Below, in pieces: positions 42,881-52,851 of a stretch of 64,000 nucleotides of DNA. Source of the DNA: Bowmanella yangjiangensis (GTDB lineage: Bacteria > Pseudomonadota > Gammaproteobacteria > Enterobacterales > Alteromonadaceae). Each line of letters starts with the position of its first letter. The stretch's first letter is position 1. Under the pieces are notes generated by a model that saw only the letters and a program-made list of their open reading frames with translations, was not told the origin of the DNA and did not search any database. The stretch covers positions 42,472 to 106,471 of the forward strand of contig NZ_JAFKCS010000015.1 of the NCBI RefSeq assembly GCF_017255015.1, written 5' to 3'. A program made the position numbers and the translations under genes.

Positions 42881-44065
42881 TCAATCTTTCTGTAAAAGTT
42901 GCCTTGTTGTTTCCAGGGCCTGAATTTGCTCGTCGTCGATGCCAAACTCCTGCAACACCATTTTGCTGTGTTGTCCCAGTTTTGGTGCGGGTTGGGCTAT
43001 GGGGGGCTGATGGGCGGAAAGTTTAATAATAGTGCCAAGGCTAATATGTTCACCTTTGGCACTTTTCACATATTGCAAGGGTTGCCGCGATTTGACCTGT
43101 GGTTCCTGTAGCGCTTGATCCAGTCGGTTGACCGGGCTGATGCAATAGTCGGTGTCACCAAAGTCTGCCAACCAGTCGGCGCGTGAACGGCTAAGGAAAA
43201 GGGCGCGAAGGGCCTGGGTTTGTTGATGGGGATCGTCAATATCGAGAATATCTTCTCGCTCAACCTGATGCAAAAAGCCCTGATAATATCTGTGCTCACC
43301 GGCACCAAAATACAGATAGTGGCCACAGGCGCATTGGTAAAGCGCGTTACGGGGCCATTCTCCTTGCATAAAGGCCTGGCCTTGCCTGGGGTGGTCGCAG
43401 TTGTGAAGTTCTCCGGCAGCCGGAGCCTGAAGCCCCATTAGCGCGTCCAATACGGCAATATCCACCAGTTGCCCTTCACCGGTTTGCGTGCGGTGCAATA
43501 GGGCTGCAAGAATGCCACTAAGCGCAGTATAGGCGCCTACCATAGACAATCCCGGTGCAAGATGCGGAATGGCAGGCGCGGGGGCAAAACTGTCTATCAA
43601 TCCACTAAGGGCAGCGAGATTGCCCTCATGTTGCATTCTGGTTGCATCCGGGCCAGTTAATCCGTAACCCGAGATATGGCAATAAATCAGGCGAGGGTTA
43701 AGCTGTCGCAAACTGTCATAGTTCAGTCCCCATTTTTCCATGCTGCCGGGTTTGAAGCCTTCAATCAGCACATCGGCTTGTTGAATTAGGCTTAGTAGAG
43801 TGTCTTTGCCTATTCCTTTGCGATAATTCAGGGCCAGCGAACGTTTATTGCGATTAATGCTGAGAAAGGCGCCGTTGACGTTTTCTCCTGCATGCTCGGT
43901 CTGGCCAAAAGGCGGCATAAAGCGAAACATATCGCCGCCCTTGGGAGGTTCAATCTTGATTACCTGGGCACCGAGGTCTGCCAGCAAAGTGGCACACATG
44001 GGGCCGGAGGCCATAAAAGCCAGTTCCAGTACCACAACATCTTTTAAAATGGCACTTTTTGACAT
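42881..44065 (-). CDS. CaiB/BaiF (class III) CoA-transferase
   Basis: Class III CoA-transferase of 394 residues that moves CoA between carboxylic acids via an aspartyl-CoA intermediate. Signatures are VVLELAFMASGPMCATLLAD and GAQVIKIEPPKGGD at the start, RNKRSLALNYRKGIG, and TGEGQLVDIAVLDALMG with the probable catalytic Asp207. The ATG at 44065 lies one base from the stop of the ThDP enzyme gene; an ATG at 44089 would overlap it. The pair is reminiscent of formyl-CoA transferase with oxalyl-CoA decarboxylase, but the partner here is clearly different from Oxc. Substrates are unknown. Confidence 0.9.
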   Translation of the reverse strand: MSKSAILKDVVVLELAFMASGPMCATLLADLGAQVIKIEPPKGGDMFRFMPPFGQTEHAGENVNGAFLSINRNKRSLALNYRKGIGKDTLLSLIQQADVLIEGFKPGSMEKWGLNYDSLRQLNPRLIYCHISGYGLTGPDATRMQHEGNLAALSGLIDSFAPAPAIPHLAPGLSMVGAYTALSGILAALLHRTQTGEGQLVDIAVLDALMGLQAPAAGELHNCDHPRQGQAFMQGEWPRNALYQCACGHYLYFGAGEHRYYQGFLHQVEREDILDIDDPHQQTQALRALFLSRSRADWLADFGDTDYCISPVNRLDQALQEPQVKSRQPLQYVKSAKGEHISLGTIIKLSAHQPPIAQPAPKLGQHSKMVLQEFGIDDEQIQALETTRQLLQKD

Positions 44066-44066
44066 A

Positions 44067-46472
44067 TCAGATATACCAGTCGGCGGCAAAATGACGGTAC
44101 ATCTCGCCCTGATTGTTATGGGCGGTCATTACCTGAATAATATTTACCTGTTTTTTTGCGGTTAGCCATTGCCGCATTTGTACCGGATCGAAATGGTGAA
44201 CAGTGGCCAGATTAATATTCACGCCTTGATGTTGCCATGTTGCATCGGGTTGTTTCAGGTTGACACTGTTCATCTGAGCACCGGCATGTCCGAGAATGGC
44301 CCGTTCCTGATAGGTACGGACCATGGACAAGCTGTTATTGACGAACACAAACAAGGTGGCGCTGCCTGTAATAGTCTGTCTTCCCCTGAGGTTCTTCAGC
44401 ACAAACGGCAGTATATCTGGCACCAGACTCCTTGCCCCGTCGCCGATAAAGGCGATGGTATTGGCCGTGCTGGTCAGGGCTGTGAGAGGGAAAGCCATCA
44501 GTGCATCGCCCATGCAGCCGCGCCCATAAATACTGGAGAAACCTACATCGGTGCGAATAACACTGCACAGCGCACCAAAGCCACATCGCCCTGCATCAAA
44601 CAAACCTGTGTAGCGGTAATCCTGCTGCGTGATTAACTCTGTCAGTAGCTGGTTTAGCTGCGCGTAGAAATAATCTGGTGCCATAGGACTGCTGGGCAGT
44701 TGATTGAGTAAACTTGGCGGTGCTGATTGTGCGGCATGTAAGGCCTTTTGCCGAAACGCCAGTACGAGCGGGGCAACCTTTAGGCAGTTGCGAACTTGAT
44801 GTAAGAAGTCAGCAACATCCATACATAGACCCCGACTAACGTAAGGTGCCATATGTTCAGGAACATTGGTCACCTGCACTGTGTCTAATCGGGTTTTAAA
44901 ATTACCAAAAGGGAAGGGGCTGGATGGCTGGCCCAGGCGGCTTTTAAGGAAGAACAGAATTTGCTCGTCTTTGCTGTTAAGTTCCCCGTCGGTATAAAGG
45001 TATTGCAGGGTTGGACGACTGGTACCATAGACCCCTAAGGTGCCCAAATACTGGGGGTTTTTGTGGCCATGTCGATATGCACTGACAGTGCCAGGGCGCT
45101 GCACAGAGTCAGCCAAAGCGATACCCGCCTGTTCGGCGATTACCTGCAGATCCTGCTGTTCCTGCTCGCTAAGCGGGCTATCAATCACCCATAAGACTTT
45201 TCGCATATCCTGGTTGAGGATTTGCATAATCTCTTCGGGGACTTGGTTAGTTGTAGTTGATACCGCAGGTTCGGATGGGCCGTTAAGCAGATCGGCCGGT
45301 AAGCTACGGCAAGTGTCCAATACTCTGGGAGTGGGCAAGAGCACCACAGGGCCTGGTTTGTTGTAATACAAATATTGAGCCTGCCTGAGGTCTTCATCAA
45401 GTTGGGTGGGTTCCTGCATGTATACCCAGGGAATGTCCATCGCATCGAGGATTTTTCGTACATCTTCCTCGGCATTGATCATGCCTTGTGCGGCAAACCA
45501 GCCCGTGGTTTCCCCCTCACCACAAACTATAAACCCCCGTGCCCGGCTGCGTTTCAAATTCAGCAGGCTGCCTTTGAACTCCAGCATCATTCCGCAGGTG
45601 ACCGTAATCAGATAGGGCGACTGGTAAAGCTGCCAGTTAGCCAGTGCGCTGCATGCCAGACTATGTTCATTGCAACCATTGATAATAGTGACCTGTCGAT
45701 TCGCCAGAGCAGACTCCATGGCATCAATAAATGGCGCGATAATAGAGCCGGTAAAGTAGGCAAATAGCCAGTTGTCATCCACCTGGTTAGAGAAAAATTC
45801 AAGCATGAAGCTGGCTAGACTGATAGGACGCTTGCCATAGTCGGCGGAGCTATGCACCTGCCTGGCTGGCAGCCCGCGGACTTTTCTGGCTAACAGCGGG
45901 TTGCAATGAAATCGCACCAAATATTCCATCACATCCACCAGAGCCTGACTGGCCAACACAGCCTGCCATTTTGGCTGGCGCTTATCCAGATAATGTTCGA
46001 TGGTATCGGTAATGGCGTAAAGCAGGCTGTTGTCGGCAGGCGGAGGATTTAAGTACCAGGTTGATTGAGGCGTGCGTATCGCCTGAATTGTCAGTGCATT
46101 TAGGTGTTGATAAAAGGACTCGGTTTTTTCAACCAGGGTTACCTGAGATAGGCCCGCCTGATTATCGAAAAGCAGCATATCTAATGAGTAAGCCTGCTGA
46201 TTTTGTAGCAGGCTGGTCAAGTCTTCCAGACTTTCTGCAATATAGAGGGTTAGCGCCAAGGGCTTATCCAGGCTGGTCAGCTGTGACTGGGCTTTGTCCC
46301 TCAGTGCAGAGTAGAGAGGCAATGGCTCGATAGTTAACCTGTTGCCAGGATCATCGCCATAAATATGCAATTCTCTTATATCAGGCTGATTGAACAATGG
46401 GCGAAGGCCACCGACGATAGCGCTTATTACTTGCGCGTCTGTGCTGACAATGCCAATCCCTGGTTGATACAT
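44067..46472 (-). CDS. divergent thiamine-diphosphate-dependent enzyme with N-terminal extension
   Basis: An 801-residue protein of the acetolactate synthase/decarboxylase superfamily, longer than the usual 550-600. The PYR domain starts only near residue 240: INGCNEHSLACSALANW places the ThDP-activating glutamate at Glu269. A central domain spans about 410-560. The ThDP/Mg2+ domain has GDG at 677-679 and NN at 712-713, the required GDG-N30-NN motif. The first 235 residues form an unrecognised extension. Active-site Glu, GDG and NN are all kept, so it should be catalytic. A class III CoA-transferase gene follows one base later, implying an acyl-CoA or 2-oxo-acid substrate. It should not be named oxalyl-CoA decarboxylase without evidence. 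Confidence 0.75.
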   Translation of the reverse strand: MYQPGIGIVSTDAQVISAIVGGLRPLFNQPDIRELHIYGDDPGNRLTIEPLPLYSALRDKAQSQLTSLDKPLALTLYIAESLEDLTSLLQNQQAYSLDMLLFDNQAGLSQVTLVEKTESFYQHLNALTIQAIRTPQSTWYLNPPPADNSLLYAITDTIEHYLDKRQPKWQAVLASQALVDVMEYLVRFHCNPLLARKVRGLPARQVHSSADYGKRPISLASFMLEFFSNQVDDNWLFAYFTGSIIAPFIDAMESALANRQVTIINGCNEHSLACSALANWQLYQSPYLITVTCGMMLEFKGSLLNLKRSRARGFIVCGEGETTGWFAAQGMINAEEDVRKILDAMDIPWVYMQEPTQLDEDLRQAQYLYYNKPGPVVLLPTPRVLDTCRSLPADLLNGPSEPAVSTTTNQVPEEIMQILNQDMRKVLWVIDSPLSEQEQQDLQVIAEQAGIALADSVQRPGTVSAYRHGHKNPQYLGTLGVYGTSRPTLQYLYTDGELNSKDEQILFFLKSRLGQPSSPFPFGNFKTRLDTVQVTNVPEHMAPYVSRGLCMDVADFLHQVRNCLKVAPLVLAFRQKALHAAQSAPPSLLNQLPSSPMAPDYFYAQLNQLLTELITQQDYRYTGLFDAGRCGFGALCSVIRTDVGFSSIYGRGCMGDALMAFPLTALTSTANTIAFIGDGARSLVPDILPFVLKNLRGRQTITGSATLFVFVNNSLSMVRTYQERAILGHAGAQMNSVNLKQPDATWQHQGVNINLATVHHFDPVQMRQWLTAKKQVNIIQVMTAHNNQGEMYRHFAADWYI

Positions 46473-46532
46473 ATAACCGTCCTGTTCGTGTGTTTAAATT
46501 ATCATGCCTTGGCAGTATGAGTACTGCGTCAC

Positions 46533-47810
46533 TTAGTTGCTTCGTGGTAAGAATAACTGCCCATAAAGCCTTGAGGCGAATTCATCTGTCATGCCCGAGA
46601 TATAATCTGCAATAACGCGATGTGCCTGACCTTGTGATTGTCCTTTTAGCCAACGTTGGCGGGTATTTTCTGGTAACAGACGCAGAGGATCAGAACAGAA
46701 AGCGTCAAACAACGCCATCACCAATTGCTGGCCTTTGTATTCCATACGCTGTACTTCACTTTGTTGGATAACTCTGCGATAGACGTAACCTTTAAACTCC
46801 TCCAGTGCCTGGTGATAGTCCTGAGGAAGGGCTGCGTTGTTTGCCAGCAGGGGATGGATAAACTCAGGGTGGGTGGTACGAATTTCAACGGCGGTGATAA
46901 AACCATTAACCAGTGCGCCAATAGCGTCTTTGCGCTCCCAATGTTCACCACTGAAAAGTTTGTCTGCTAAACCCAGTATGCTCTGGCTTAGCCACGCAAT
47001 TCCCTGGGCCTTGATAGGTTCAGCAACTTCACTGATAAAACTTGTTTGATTGACTATGCCGGTCACTATGGCATCTTCCAGGTCGTGGATGCTGTAGGCA
47101 ATATCGTCAGCCAGTTCCATAATTGAACAATCGAACGATTTAAAACGTGTTTTGGCAAGATACTGATTAAAAGAAAAAAATTCACAGAACCTGTCTCTAT
47201 CTTGCTGTTCAAGCGGCGCCAGTAGCCAGTCGAAGGTGTCCTGGTCATCGTCGAACAGCCCTTTGGCCGGCTGCCAGTCTGTCAGTTTCTCGGATGCAGG
47301 TTGGCTGAGCCGTAATCTACTTTGTAGGTTTGGGTATTTCACCAGACCTAGCAGCGTACGACGGCAAAGATTCATGCCTGCATCCGGGCTATAGGGCTCG
47401 AGTTTAGTCACAATACGAAACGTCTGGCCGTTGCCCTCAAAACCGCCGTGCTCACGCATCATATAGTTAAGCGCTGATTCACCGCCGTGACCAAAAGGAG
47501 GGTGACCAATATCGTGGGCAAGACACAAGGCTTCGATCAAATTATCGTTTAACGCCAACTGTTCACTTTGCTGGGGATACTTCTGACGTAGTTGTGCGGC
47601 TATGCCCTGACCAATCTGCGAAGCTTCTAGTGAATGGGTAAGGCGGGTGCGGTGAAAATCGTTCATACCCACACCCAATACCTGGGTTTTTGCCTGCAAA
47701 CGGCGAAAGGCGGCAGAATGTAACACTCTGGCTTTGTCACGCTGGAAGGGTGAGCGGTGATCCCCCTGTCTTTCAGGTTGCGTTTGTTGTCGTGCAAGCC
47801 AGAGGGACAT
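46533..47810 (-). CDS. dgt: dGTP triphosphohydrolase-like HD protein
   Basis: HD-superfamily nucleotide hydrolase of 425 residues, the shorter dGTPase-like class rather than the 505-residue E. coli form. The N-terminus [20 protein letters not shown] and the metal-binding pieces [15 protein letters not shown] (His), [16 protein letters not shown] (His-Asp) and later [17 protein letters not shown] (Asp) are all present. It hydrolyses dNTPs to nucleosides and triphosphate, helping to balance dNTP pools. Three bases separate it from yfbR, another HD nucleotidase, so the two are co-expressed. Confidence 0.92.
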   Translation of the reverse strand: MSLWLARQQTQPERQGDHRSPFQRDKARVLHSAAFRRLQAKTQVLGVGMNDFHRTRLTHSLEASQIGQGIAAQLRQKYPQQSEQLALNDNLIEALCLAHDIGHPPFGHGGESALNYMMREHGGFEGNGQTFRIVTKLEPYSPDAGMNLCRRTLLGLVKYPNLQSRLRLSQPASEKLTDWQPAKGLFDDDQDTFDWLLAPLEQQDRDRFCEFFSFNQYLAKTRFKSFDCSIMELADDIAYSIHDLEDAIVTGIVNQTSFISEVAEPIKAQGIAWLSQSILGLADKLFSGEHWERKDAIGALVNGFITAVEIRTTHPEFIHPLLANNAALPQDYHQALEEFKGYVYRRVIQQSEVQRMEYKGQQLVMALFDAFCSDPLRLLPENTRQRWLKGQSQGQAHRVIADYISGMTDEFASRLYGQLFLPRSN

Positions 47811-47813
47811 TCA

Positions 47814-48410
47814 CTACTCCTGTGTTATTTCGTCCAGACTTAAAGAGAAGCTTGGTACATAGGCTTCAAGGAAATAATTGACCTCATCGGACTGATAATC
47901 TTTGAGTATGTTATCCAGGCGACGCTTAGCCAGTTCAAATTCATGATTACCCGCAGACAGCTCTTCCAGGGTTTTTAGATAGGCGCAGATAATATCCGCA
48001 GCTTTGATAATGAACTTCTCATCACTTGATTGGTATTGCCCGTCGATAAGTTCGGCATAATCCTGGCGAAAGGCATCAGGTGCCATCTCAATGAGTTTCT
48101 GTTCGGCAATTTGCTCAATCTTCTTATATTCCTGCTGAATAGCCGGATTGTAATACTTGACCGGGGTTGGCAGATCTCCGGTCAGTACTTCGGATACGTC
48201 ATGGAACATGGCAAGCGTGGCGATGCGAAACGGATCCAGTGTGCCGCCATAAAAACGGTTGCGGATCATCGCCAATGCATGAGCCACCATGGCCACCTGC
48301 AAACTGTGTTCCTGCACGTTTTCGGTGCTTACGTTACGCATCAAAGGCCAGCGATTGATCAGTTTCATCCTGGCCAAGTGGGCAAAAAAGTGGCTTTGAG
48401 AACTACTCAC
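47814..48410 (-). CDS. yfbR: 5'-deoxynucleotidase YfbR
   Basis: HD-domain 5'-deoxynucleotidase of 198 residues that dephosphorylates deoxynucleoside monophosphates. Metal and catalytic residues are visible: [20 protein letters not shown] (His near 35), [20 protein letters not shown] (His-Asp near 69) and [18 protein letters not shown] (Asp near 138). Size and motifs match E. coli YfbR. Its start overlaps alaA by 4 bases; dgt follows by 3 bases. An alaA-yfbR-dgt operon would couple alanine synthesis with nucleotide-pool enzymes, though alaA/yfbR adjacency is common in gammaproteobacteria. Confidence 0.94.
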   Translation of the reverse strand: MSSSQSHFFAHLARMKLINRWPLMRNVSTENVQEHSLQVAMVAHALAMIRNRFYGGTLDPFRIATLAMFHDVSEVLTGDLPTPVKYYNPAIQQEYKKIEQIAEQKLIEMAPDAFRQDYAELIDGQYQSSDEKFIIKAADIICAYLKTLEELSAGNHEFELAKRRLDNILKDYQSDEVNYFLEAYVPSFSLSLDEITQE

Positions 48411-49633
48411 TGGCCATTGTCCTGACGATAACCGGCAAAGAAACGCTCAACTTTACCCAGCGCAGACTGGAGAACATCGGCATGGGGCAAAAATACCAGG
48501 CGGAAATAGCAGCCGTCCCTTAAGTTAAAGGCGCTGCCATGGACCAACAGTACTTTTTCCTGACGTAATAAATCGAGGATCATTTGCTCATCATTACGAA
48601 TGTTGAATCTGGCCACATCTACTTTAGCAAAACAGTACATGGCGCCTTTGGGCTTTACGCAAGAAATACCGGGAATCTTTTCCAATAAGCGCCATGCCGT
48701 GTCTCGCTGCAGACGAAGACGGCCGTCGGCTTTGACCAGATCGTTAATACTTTGATAGCCGCCCAATGCGGTTTGTACCGCATGTTGGCAGGGCACATTG
48801 GCGCACATGCGCATGGAGGCCAGCAGATTGAGCCCCTCCATATAACTTCGCCCCAACTTTTTATTACCGCTCAGTACCATCCAGCCAGAACGGAAGCCCG
48901 CTACCCGATAGTTTTTAGACAAGCCACTAAAAGTGACAAACAACAGGTCATCAGCCAATGAGGCAATACAGGTGTGTTTGGCTTCGTCGTAGAGGATCTT
49001 GTCATAGATCTCATCGCTGAAAATCACCAGGCCGTGGGTACGCGCTACCTCAATTATTTCCAACAACAGCTCTTTGCTGTACACCGCGCCGGTCGGGTTG
49101 TTTGGGTTAATCAACACAATAGCGCGAGTGTTAGGGGTAATTTTGGCCTTGATATCTTCTATGTCTGGAAACCAGCCAGCCTGTTCGTCACAGCGATAAT
49201 GTACTGGTGTGCCGGAAGATAATGTGACTGCGGCTGTCCACAATGGGTAATCTGGCGCTGGCAGTAATACCTCATCGCCCATATTCAACAGGGCCTGCAT
49301 GGCCATCACAATCAGCTCACTCACCCCATTACCAATAAACACATCTTCAATATCAATGTTTTTGACATTCTGCTGCTGGTAATACTGCATTACGGCTACA
49401 CGGGCAGAGTAGAGGCCTTTGGCATCTGCGTAGCCTTGTGCGGTAGGAAGATTGTGGATGACGTCTTTAAGAATGTCGTCTGGTGCTTCAAAACCAAAGG
49501 GGGCAGGGTTGCCGATATTCAGTTTAAGTACTCTGTGCCCTTCATCCTCCAGCCTTTTCGCTTCGGCCAACACGGGGCCGCGGATGTCATAACATACGTC
49601 ATTGAGTTTGCTGGATTTTACAATCTGTTTCAT
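48407..49633 (-). CDS. alaA: glutamate-pyruvate aminotransferase AlaA
   Basis: Class I/II PLP aminotransferase of 408 residues that makes alanine from pyruvate and glutamate, close in size to E. coli AlaA (405). The start [20 protein letters not shown] matches AlaA exactly in style, so I set it at ATG 49633 although the frame is open upstream. Conserved pieces are [30 protein letters not shown], the [12 protein letters not shown] region and the PLP lysine in [17 protein letters not shown] (about residue 240). First gene of alaA-yfbR-dgt. Confidence 0.95.
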   Translation of the reverse strand: MKQIVKSSKLNDVCYDIRGPVLAEAKRLEDEGHRVLKLNIGNPAPFGFEAPDDILKDVIHNLPTAQGYADAKGLYSARVAVMQYYQQQNVKNIDIEDVFIGNGVSELIVMAMQALLNMGDEVLLPAPDYPLWTAAVTLSSGTPVHYRCDEQAGWFPDIEDIKAKITPNTRAIVLINPNNPTGAVYSKELLLEIIEVARTHGLVIFSDEIYDKILYDEAKHTCIASLADDLLFVTFSGLSKNYRVAGFRSGWMVLSGNKKLGRSYMEGLNLLASMRMCANVPCQHAVQTALGGYQSINDLVKADGRLRLQRDTAWRLLEKIPGISCVKPKGAMYCFAKVDVARFNIRNDEQMILDLLRQEKVLLVHGSAFNLRDGCYFRLVFLPHADVLQSALGKVERFFAGYRQDNGQ

Positions 49634-49864
49634 GAACTGCAGGGGTTGGAAAACGGGCTTACAGAGTAATACAGACTTGCAGGCTTTGTCTGCAATGCGG
49701 TAAAGAAAATTTTTATCGATCTTATATCCTGTTGAATAAGTCTGATAGGGCTTTTTAACACGAATATTGCGTCTTATCCGACACATTGGCTTACATTCAC
49801 TGATTTGGCAAAGGAGCCCACTACTGATACATACAAACTAGAAGATTTTGTTGGAGTAGATGCT

Positions 49865-50383
49865 ATGCCGATACCGTTTTTGTGGTTGGGGGTGGGACTT
49901 GGGGCATTGGCTGCGGGAAAACACCTAGCCAGAGAACGCTCGAGGGACATTGTGCTGCACCATCCTGGCGAGTCGCAACAGTCTGCAGCCATACTTAATG
50001 GTGCAGTAGTGTGCTGTGGGGTATTTGGCGTGTTTGATCATAGTGGCATTTGGATGGACGGCAGTATTATAGAGCTAAACGGTAACGGCTTGATCCGGGC
50101 TGTGTCTCCCCAACGATTCTTAGCTAACCGCAGTGGCGATAAGATTTTTGTGGCATGTGATGCCGATGGTAATGTCCTCGCCGATCTGCAAGCAGGAGAG
50201 CGTGCTGTCGCTAGAGTGTTTGAGTATTCGGCTTACGATTTGATGCGAAATAACTGTCATCAGTTTGTGCTTTCTTGCCTGACCCCAGGTGTCGGACATG
50301 TCACCTTGTTCAATGAACTAAATATCAGCGTTTCCCGTCACTTTGGTCAGTCTCTAAGCTGGCGTCCGGCCTTCGGGGTGTAA
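49865..50383 (+). CDS. LRAT/NlpC-P60-like cysteine acyltransferase-fold protein
   Basis: A 172-residue protein. The sequence CCGVFGVFDHSGIWMDGSII has the His (His59) of the permuted papain fold shared by LRAT (lecithin:retinol acyltransferase-like) proteins, and YDLMRNNCHQFVLSCL supplies the downstream NC motif with Cys131. Spacing and order (His before Cys) fit LRAT rather than canonical NlpC/P60. A hydrophobic N-terminus (FLWLGVGLGALAAG) may anchor it. The ATG at 49865 has GGAG at good distance; a TTG at 49805 is rejected. Bacterial LRAT-like proteins are mostly uncharacterised. Confidence 0.7.
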   Translation: MPIPFLWLGVGLGALAAGKHLARERSRDIVLHHPGESQQSAAILNGAVVCCGVFGVFDHSGIWMDGSIIELNGNGLIRAVSPQRFLANRSGDKIFVACDADGNVLADLQAGERAVARVFEYSAYDLMRNNCHQFVLSCLTPGVGHVTLFNELNISVSRHFGQSLSWRPAFGV

Positions 50384-50536
50384 ACAAGTAAAACAAGCTA
50401 ACAGTGTGAATTTTAGGCAGTTAGTGGCATAAATCAGGCAAAGTTACCGATCTCTGCTTATGCTTTTAAGGCACCTTGCTGTTAGCTAATCAGTAATGGC
50501 TTGGCCTTGTTAAGACAAATCATTGCCGGAGGTTTT

Positions 50537-51331
50537 ATGTCCCACTCTTTTAAAGAAACGCCCCACAATGCGATTACCGATAGCGGTATTGCGCGGGTTA
50601 TTCCTTGCAAAGAACTGGATTTAGGCGACCCGTTGAAATGGTTGGCGCTGGGATGGCGTGACATAATGCGGGCGCCGCTATTAACTGCTTTTTATGGCAT
50701 CATATTTACCGCGATTCCCTGGTTTATTACCTATATGGTGGCGTTAACCGGCTGGCACTTAATCATATTGCCTTCGATTGTCTGTTTTATGTTGATTGGG
50801 CCTTTTCTAGCGGCCGGCTTATACGACGTCAGCTGGGAGCTTGAAAAAGGTCATAGCCCGTCACTATGGCACAGTATTAAGGCCATTAAGCGCAATGCGG
50901 TGAATGAATGGGGACTGGGCATTCTGCTGTTGGTACTGATGATTTTCTGGTTAAGGGTGGCATCACTCATTCATGCCTTGTATCCCCCGTATTTAGAGGA
51001 AAACTTAGAAAATCTGCTGCCTTTCCTGGCATTGGGTACTGTGGTGGGGGCCGGTTTTACTATGTTGGTGTTTTTTATCAGTGCCTTTACTCAACCCATA
51101 TTAATGGAAAGACGGGTCAATTTGGCCACAGCTGTGCTAACCAGTATGAATGCGGTATGGGTGAATAAAGTCCCCATGATGATTTGGGCCCTGATTATTG
51201 CTACTGCAGTGGGAATCGGCTTTGTGACCGGCTTTGCCGCCTTTATTATTCTGATGCCGCTTATCGGTTATGCCACCTGGCATGGCTATATCGACACTAT
51301 TGAGTTAAAGCGGGAACGACACTACGAGTAA
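50537..51331 (+). CDS. DUF2189 membrane protein
   Basis: Integral membrane protein of 264 residues with six hydrophobic helices. The pieces GDPLKWLALGWRDIMRAPLL, GPFLAAGLYDVSWELEKGHS and LMPLIGYATWHGYIDTIELK match the DUF2189 family. ATG 50537 follows CGGAGG at good distance, so the TTG at 50501 is not used. Members often lie near cytochrome oxidase genes, but none is here. Function unknown. Confidence 0.82.
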   Translation: MSHSFKETPHNAITDSGIARVIPCKELDLGDPLKWLALGWRDIMRAPLLTAFYGIIFTAIPWFITYMVALTGWHLIILPSIVCFMLIGPFLAAGLYDVSWELEKGHSPSLWHSIKAIKRNAVNEWGLGILLLVLMIFWLRVASLIHALYPPYLEENLENLLPFLALGTVVGAGFTMLVFFISAFTQPILMERRVNLATAVLTSMNAVWVNKVPMMIWALIIATAVGIGFVTGFAAFIILMPLIGYATWHGYIDTIELKRERHYE

Positions 51332-51380
51332 TCGAGGGGAAAGCCTGCGGATTGGCGCGACCTGTATTCAGGAATGGGGG

Positions 51381-51647
51381 CTAGCTGAGTTTAATTTTTA
51401 GATCTGACTTGGCTTTGCAGCAACAGGGCAGTATTTCGTCATCGTCAATATAGGCCAGGGGATCGGTAATGTATTCCACCTGGCCTTCAATTAATTTAGT
51501 ACGACAGGCTCCGCAAAACCCTTCGCGACAATGAAAATGGACTTCAACCTTGTGCGCTTCAAGATTCTCCAGCAGCGTCTGGTCCTTGTGGCAGGCTAAC
51601 TGGGTCTGTTCATCCAAATGGATAATGTACAGCTTGTCCATTTTCAT
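51381..51647 (-). CDS. yfaE: 2Fe-2S ferredoxin for ribonucleotide reductase maintenance
   Basis: Small plant-type ferredoxin of 88 residues. The cluster ligands are FHCREGFCGACRTKLIEG (Cys-x4-Cys-x2-Cys) and a later ILPCCCKAK. YfaE supplies electrons to rebuild the diferric-tyrosyl centre of NrdB. It directly follows nrdB (10-base gap) as in E. coli, which confirms the assignment. The ATG at 51647 gives the family start; the frame continues into nrdB upstream without support. Confidence 0.92.
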   Translation of the reverse strand: MKMDKLYIIHLDEQTQLACHKDQTLLENLEAHKVEVHFHCREGFCGACRTKLIEGQVEYITDPLAYIDDDEILPCCCKAKSDLKIKLS

Positions 51648-51657
51648 TGATTGGCCA

Positions 51658-52788
51658 TCAGAGATCGAAGTCTCCGAAATCATCCACGCTTACTTCACTG
51701 TCGATTTGCCCCACCAGATAGGAGCTGATTTCTGACTCTTGTGGAGCGACCTGCACGTTATCTGAATTGAGGTAATTGTTCATCCATGGCAGCGGGTTGG
51801 ACTTCACCTCAAAGGGGGTATCCATACCAATGGCAGCCATTCGGTGATTGGCAATGTATTCCACATACTGGCACAGAATGTCCTTGTTCAGCCCAATCAT
51901 AGAGCCGTGCTGGAACAGGTAGGCAGCCCATTGCTTTTCCTGCTCAACGGCATTAAGGAAGATATCTCTGGCTTCTTCTCTGCACTCTTCGGCAATTTCC
52001 GCCATTTCAGGATCGTCCTTGCCTTTAGCCCACAGATTCAGAATATGCTGAGTGGAGCTTAAGTGCAGGTTTTCGTCGCGGGCAATTAACCTGATGATCT
52101 TGGAATTACCTTCCATCAGCTCGCGTTCTGCAAAGGCAAAAGTACAGGCAAAAGAAACATAGAAACGCACGGCTTCTAAAGCGTTAACTGAATTCATGCA
52201 CAGGAACATCTTCTTCTTCAGTTCACGCAGATTAACTGTATAGCTTTGGCCGTCAACCTGATGCACGCCTTCACCCTGGGTTTGCCATAACTGGGTGGCA
52301 AAGATCAGATCATCATAGTAGCGGGAAATATCGGTGGCCCGGCGCTTTATCTCTTCGTTGAGCACGATATCTTCAAATACTTCACTGGGATCGGCGAATA
52401 AATTGCGCAGTATGTGGGTATAAGAACGAGAGTGAATGGTCTCAAAGAAGGACCAGGTCTCAATCCAGGTTTCTAACTCAGGCAGTGAAACTATCGGCAA
52501 AAACGCAATGTTGGGGCTACGTCCCTGCACAGAATCCAGAAGCGTCTGGTATTTCAGATTAGAGATGAAAATGTGTTTTTCAGGCTCACTGAGCTTTTGG
52601 AAATCAACGCGATCCTTACTGACGTCTACTTCTTCCGGGCGCCAGAAAAAACTGATTTGTTTTTCGATCAGCTTTTCAAAAATCTGATGTTTTTGCTGAT
52701 CATAACGGGCCACGTTCACAGGATTGCCGAAGAACATGGGCTCAGCGAGTGGGTTAGTGCTTTGTTGGTTAAAGGTGGTGTATTTCAT
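51658..52788 (-). CDS. nrdB: class Ia ribonucleotide reductase beta subunit
   Basis: Small subunit (R2) of 376 residues carrying the diiron centre and the tyrosyl radical. Ligands and radical residue are visible: LLDSVQGRS (Asp85), [17 protein letters not shown] with Glu116, His119 and the radical Tyr123, and later the [21 protein letters not shown] and [14 protein letters not shown] pieces. All key residues of the class Ia type are intact. It is placed between nrdA and yfaE and is transcribed with them. Confidence 0.96.
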   Translation of the reverse strand: MKYTTFNQQSTNPLAEPMFFGNPVNVARYDQQKHQIFEKLIEKQISFFWRPEEVDVSKDRVDFQKLSEPEKHIFISNLKYQTLLDSVQGRSPNIAFLPIVSLPELETWIETWSFFETIHSRSYTHILRNLFADPSEVFEDIVLNEEIKRRATDISRYYDDLIFATQLWQTQGEGVHQVDGQSYTVNLRELKKKMFLCMNSVNALEAVRFYVSFACTFAFAERELMEGNSKIIRLIARDENLHLSSTQHILNLWAKGKDDPEMAEIAEECREEARDIFLNAVEQEKQWAAYLFQHGSMIGLNKDILCQYVEYIANHRMAAIGMDTPFEVKSNPLPWMNNYLNSDNVQVAPQESEISSYLVGQIDSEVSVDDFGDFDL

Positions 52789-52819
52789 CGGCTCAATATC
52801 AACAGGTTATTTAGCACAG

Positions 52820-52840
52820 AGGCCGGTCAATGACCGGCCT
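52820..52840. other. intercistronic hairpin between nrdA and nrdB
   Basis: Perfect inverted repeat AGGCCGGTCA-A-TGACCGGCCT in the 63-base nrdA-nrdB gap. On the minus strand no T-run follows it, so it probably protects or tunes segments of the mRNA rather than ending transcription. Confidence 0.65.
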
Positions 52841-52851
52841 TTCCATGAGGG

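Noticed and set aside
42881..46472. Naming the pair frc/oxc (formyl-CoA transferase and oxalyl-CoA decarboxylase)
   Set aside because: The ThDP enzyme is about 230 residues longer, with its PYR domain displaced, and does not resemble Oxc beyond the cofactor motifs.
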